Shown: piece by piece, positions 5,429 through 7,454 of the stretch | Position numbering within the stretch: position 1 is the first letter of the stretch | Layout: every line of letters starts with the position of its first letter | Assembly: GCA_015163845.1 (NCBI GenBank) | Contig: JAAOII010000143.1 | Location: 1 to 7,454 of the forward strand | Length of the DNA stretch: 7,454 bases | Origin: Candidatus Portiera sp. | GTDB lineage: Bacteria; Pseudomonadota; Gammaproteobacteria; CBDBNL01; JAAOII01 | Direction of reading: 5' to 3' | Translations under genes and position numbers: made by a program | Notes under the pieces: generated by a model | What the model was told of the DNA's origin: nothing | The model's input: only the letters and a program-made list of their open reading frames with translations | The model's database searches: none

Positions 5429-5743
5429 ATGAAAAGAATTAAAAGAAGCGATGAAGTAATGGTGCTAACCGGGAAAGATAAAGGTAAGCGTGGCACTGTG
5501 CAAAGAGTATTAACCAATGGCAAGATTGTTATTGGTGGTATAAATATGGTCAAGAAACATCAAAAGCCCAATCCCAACCTTAATATTCCTGGTGGCATCA
5601 TAGACAAAGAAATGCCGTTAGATATTTCTAATGTGGCAATATTTAACAAAGAAGCAAACAAGAAAGACAAGGTAGGGTTTATGTTGGATGAGAAGAAGGG
5701 CAAGATTAGAGTGTATAAATCTACTCAAAAGGAGATTTCATAA
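5429..5743 (+). CDS. rplX: 50S ribosomal protein L24 (uL24)
   Basis: L24 binds the 5' end of 23S rRNA and, with L3, starts assembly of the 50S subunit; it ends up near the tunnel exit. The product has 104 residues, equal to E. coli. The KOW motif is clear near residues 7-30 (DEVMVLTGKDKGKRGTVQRV), followed by GGINMVKKHQKPNPN, the PGGIIDKEMPLDISNVAIFN stretch and the end KVGFMLDEKKGKIRVYKST. The 14-base spacer after L14 contains only A, T and one C, so no Shine-Dalgarno sequence is present. Its TAA overlaps the L5 start (TAATG). Confidence 0.98.
   Translation: MKRIKRSDEVMVLTGKDKGKRGTVQRVLTNGKIVIGGINMVKKHQKPNPNLNIPGGIIDKEMPLDISNVAIFNKEANKKDKVGFMLDEKKGKIRVYKSTQKEIS
5729..5735 (+). promoter_or_regulatory. 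Ribosome binding site for L5
   Basis: AAGGAGA, 7 bases before the L5 ATG at 5743, within the last L24 codons. In E. coli the S8 repressor binds the spc mRNA around the L5 start; I cannot see a matching fold here by eye. Confidence 0.8.
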
Positions 5744-6297
5744 TGTCAGTATTACTTGAAAAATACAGAAAAGAATGTGTGCCAGCTTTGGTTAAGGACT
5801 TTGGAGTAAAGAGTCCTATGGAGATTCCACGCATACAAAAAGTAGTTCTTAATATGGGTGTCGGCGAAGCTGCTGCTGATAAGAAGTTGTTGGACAAGGC
5901 AATTGAGGACTTAGAGATTTTGAGCGGACAAAAGCCAGCTATCACAACAGCTAAAAAATCTATTGCTGGATTCAAGATTCGCCAAGGTTGGCCAATAGGA
6001 ACTAAGGTTACTCTACGTAATAAAAGCATGTGGAATTTTTTGGATAAATTGGTATTTGTGTGTTTCCCACGTATTCGCGATTTTCGCGGGTTGAACCCGA
6101 AGGCATTTAATGGCAATGGAGATTTTTCCATGGGGATAACCGAGCAGATCATTTTTCCTGAGATTGATTATGACCGTTTAGATAAAATTCGCGGATTAAA
6201 TATCTGCATAACTACTAGCGGCAATAATGATGAAAGAAGTTTGGCGGTGTTAAATAATTTAGGATTTCCTTTTAAGAAAAAAGAATTAAAGGTATAA
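5743..6297 (+). CDS. rplE: 50S ribosomal protein L5 (uL5)
   Basis: L5 carries 5S rRNA into the central protuberance and contacts the P-site tRNA and S13. The product has 184 residues (E. coli 179). Family blocks in order are PRIQKVVLNMGVGEAAADKK near 29-48, AKKSIAGFKIRQGWPIGTKVTLR near 76-98, MWNFLDKLVFVCFPRIRDFRGL near 102-123, then the FSMGITEQIIFPEIDYD segment and the C-terminal FPFKKKELKV. The start overlaps the L24 stop by one base and has a strong ribosome binding site. The few extra residues at the C-terminus are basic. S14 follows after 3 bases. Confidence 0.99.
   Translation: MSVLLEKYRKECVPALVKDFGVKSPMEIPRIQKVVLNMGVGEAAADKKLLDKAIEDLEILSGQKPAITTAKKSIAGFKIRQGWPIGTKVTLRNKSMWNFLDKLVFVCFPRIRDFRGLNPKAFNGNGDFSMGITEQIIFPEIDYDRLDKIRGLNICITTSGNNDERSLAVLNNLGFPFKKKELKV
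6288..6293 (+). promoter_or_regulatory. Ribosome binding site for S14
   Basis: AAAGGT, 7 bases before the S14 ATG at 6301, within the last L5 codons. Confidence 0.6.
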
Positions 6298-6300
6298 GAT

Positions 6301-6606
6301 ATGGCGAAAAAATCTGTTATAGCAAGAGACGTAAAAAGACAAAAGTTAGTTAAGAAATTTTCTGCTGCACGTGATATTTTACGCAAAAGAGCAAAAGATA
6401 TTTCTTTATCAGAAGCAGAAAGATGGGATGCACAATTGAAACTGCAGAAGATGGCTCGTAACACTAGTCCTTCTAGAATTAGGACGCGTTGCTTGCTTAC
6501 AGGAAGACCACGCGGCGTTTATCGCAAGTTTGGTTTAGGGCGCAATAAGTTGCGTGAATTAGCAATGAAAGGAGAGATTCCTGGAATAACAAAAGCGAGT
6601 TGGTAA
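6301..6606 (+). CDS. rpsN: 30S ribosomal protein S14 (uS14), zinc-free long form
   Basis: S14 is a late-assembling protein of the 30S head near S3, S10 and S19. The product has 101 residues, the same length as the E. coli long form. It has only one cysteine (RTRCLLTGRPRGVYRKFGL near 60-78) instead of the four of the zinc-binding CXXC...CXXC type, so it is the C-minus type that does not need zinc. The N-terminal half is basic and helical (MAKKSVIARDVKRQKLVKKF), and the end LRELAMKGEIPGITKASW is nearly identical to other gammaproteobacteria. The long form fits the rest of the cluster. The S8 ATG follows 4 bases after the stop. Confidence 0.98.
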   Translation: MAKKSVIARDVKRQKLVKKFSAARDILRKRAKDISLSEAERWDAQLKLQKMARNTSPSRIRTRCLLTGRPRGVYRKFGLGRNKLRELAMKGEIPGITKASW

Positions 6607-6610
6607 GAAT

Positions 6611-7006
6611 ATGACAATGCAAGACCCGATAGCAGATATGCTAACACGAATAAGAAATGCTTTGATGGCTGGAGCCACTGAAGTAAATATGCCTCACTCC
6701 AAGATTAAGGAAGAGATTTCTAAAATTTTGGTAGAAGAGGGCTATATCAAATCTTATGAAGCATCAGGAGAAGGTGCTACAAAAGAGATAGATATATCTC
6801 TTAAATATTACCGTGGTGAACCTGTGATAGAAGAAATTAAGAAAATAAGCAAACCTGGCTTAAGGAAGTATTTGAAAGTTGATGAGATCCCTTACATAAA
6901 AGCTGGATTGGGGATATGTATATTGTCCACATCTAAAGGAATGATCGTTGATAGAAAAGCTCGTGAGCTAAAGGTAGGCGGTGAACTAATTTGCACTGTA
7001 TTTTAA
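6611..7006 (+). CDS. rpsH: 30S ribosomal protein S8 (uS8)
   Basis: S8 binds helix 21 of 16S rRNA in the 30S platform and is central to its folding; in E. coli it also represses the spc operon. The product has 131 residues (E. coli 130). It shows the family start MTMQDPIADMLTRIRNALMAG, the middle EIDISLKYYRGEPVIEEIKKISKPGLRKY and the C-terminal RNA-binding part GLGICILSTSKGMIVDRKARE...GGELICTVF. The ATG at 6611 gives MTMQ, like MSMQ in E. coli; a second ATG at 6617 is possible but less likely. The ribosome binding site is weak. L6 starts one base after the stop. Confidence 0.98.
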   Translation: MTMQDPIADMLTRIRNALMAGATEVNMPHSKIKEEISKILVEEGYIKSYEASGEGATKEIDISLKYYRGEPVIEEIKKISKPGLRKYLKVDEIPYIKAGLGICILSTSKGMIVDRKARELKVGGELICTVF

Positions 7007-7007
7007 T

Positions 7008-7454
7008 ATGACAAGATTTGCTAATATTCCGGTTACAGTCCCTCAAGGAGTTGAGGTAAGCCATAATAACAACAAGATTGCTGTGAAAGGACCTCTTGGT
7101 AGTTTGGACTTTGATATTCATCACTTAGTTAAGTGTGAAAAGACAGACGACGGCTGGTTCTTCAAACCTAAAAATGATCAAAAACCATCCAAAGCCCAAG
7201 CAGGAACCGCTCATAGAATAGTGGTAAATATGCTACAAGGTGTTTCAGAAGGTTTTGCTAAAAACCTTGAATTACATGGTGTTGGTTATAGAGTGGAACA
7301 GAAAGGTCAAGGTTTGGTGTTTCTACTAGGTTTTTCTAACCCCATAAATTTTAAACTACCAGAAGGTATTACTGCTATAGTAGATGGGCAAACTAAGTTG
7401 ACTATCAAAGGTATTGACAAACAAAAAGTCGGTCAAATCTCTGCTGAAATCCGC
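7008..7454 (+). CDS. rplF: 50S ribosomal protein L6 (uL6), 3'-partial
   Basis: L6 has two similar domains and sits near the sarcin-ricin loop at the base of the L7/L12 stalk, where elongation factors bind. The 149 codons present run off the right edge; about 28 C-terminal residues of the usual 177 are missing. The first domain shows ANIPVTVPQGVEV, KIAVKGPLGSL and the linker KAQAGTAHRIVVNMLQGVSEGFAKNLELHGVGYRV. The second shows LLGFSNPINFKLPEGI and TKLTIKGIDKQKVGQISAEIR, at the point where the conserved RxPEPYKGKG end would follow. The start matches the family N-terminus. No Shine-Dalgarno sequence is near it; the gap to the S8 stop is one base, which suggests coupling to S8. Confidence 0.98.
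   Translation, partial: MTRFANIPVTVPQGVEVSHNNNKIAVKGPLGSLDFDIHHLVKCEKTDDGWFFKPKNDQKPSKAQAGTAHRIVVNMLQGVSEGFAKNLELHGVGYRVEQKGQGLVFLLGFSNPINFKLPEGITAIVDGQTKLTIKGIDKQKVGQISAEIR

Noticed and set aside
5700..5800. Possible S8 operator at the L24/L5 junction, as in E. coli
   Set aside because: I could not find a fold resembling the S8 site of 16S helix 21 by eye. A covariance-model search would be needed to decide.
6076..6099. Two small overlapping hairpins in L5 (CGCGA-TTT-TCGCG and CGGGT-TGA-ACCCG)
   Set aside because: They share bases and so exclude each other. The sequence encodes the conserved IRDFRGLNPK stretch, which explains the GC content; no T-tract follows, so it is not a terminator.

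Overview
The window is a continuous, very compact stretch of the bacterial S10-spc ribosomal protein cluster, read entirely on the + strand. The order is L3 (5' end cut off), L4, L23, L2, S19, L22, S3, L16, L29, S17, L14, L24, L5, S14, S8 and L6 (3' end cut off). This is the standard bacterial order. The protein sequences resemble those of Gammaproteobacteria: S14 is the 101-residue form without zinc cysteines, L16 and L22 are close to E. coli in core length and motifs, and L24 carries the GGI(I/V)DKEMP stretch. The DNA is AT-rich by eye and all three stop codons are used, so the genetic code is standard. I cannot name the genus; a free-living or host-associated AT-rich gammaproteobacterium is an inference.

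Layout: 1-5044 is the distal part of the S10 operon and 5046-7454 is the spc operon. Only one base separates S17 from L14, so there is no room for a separate spc promoter in the spacer, and the two operons look fused. The largest gap between genes is 20 bases. Several neighbours overlap: L3/L4 by 11, L4/L23 by 4, L2/S19 by 1, L16/L29 by 8, L29/S17 by 26 and L24/L5 by 1. I see no terminator, mobile element, RNA gene, CRISPR array or free-standing promoter.

The cores of all sixteen proteins look ordinary and functional. The unusual part is the C-termini of two of them. L3 continues about 193 residues past the usual bacterial C-terminus, in a strongly acidic tail (net charge about -47 by my count) built from a 14-residue tandem repeat. 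S3 carries a tail of about 102 residues built from nine 7-residue units (RSGDNRP type), which is hydrophilic and mildly basic (about +9). Both arrays are almost identical at DNA level from unit to unit, which points to recent expansion. Both are in frame and end in intact stop codons just before the next gene.

Together the genes make core parts of both subunits: L3 and L24 start 50S assembly, L4 and L22 line the exit tunnel, L23 and L29 form the exit rim, L2, L14, L16, L5 and L6 build the functional face and the stalk/5S area, and S3, S14 and S19 build the 30S head while S8 and S17 build the 30S body. The tails are the only candidates here for something undescribed; their function cannot be read from the sequence.
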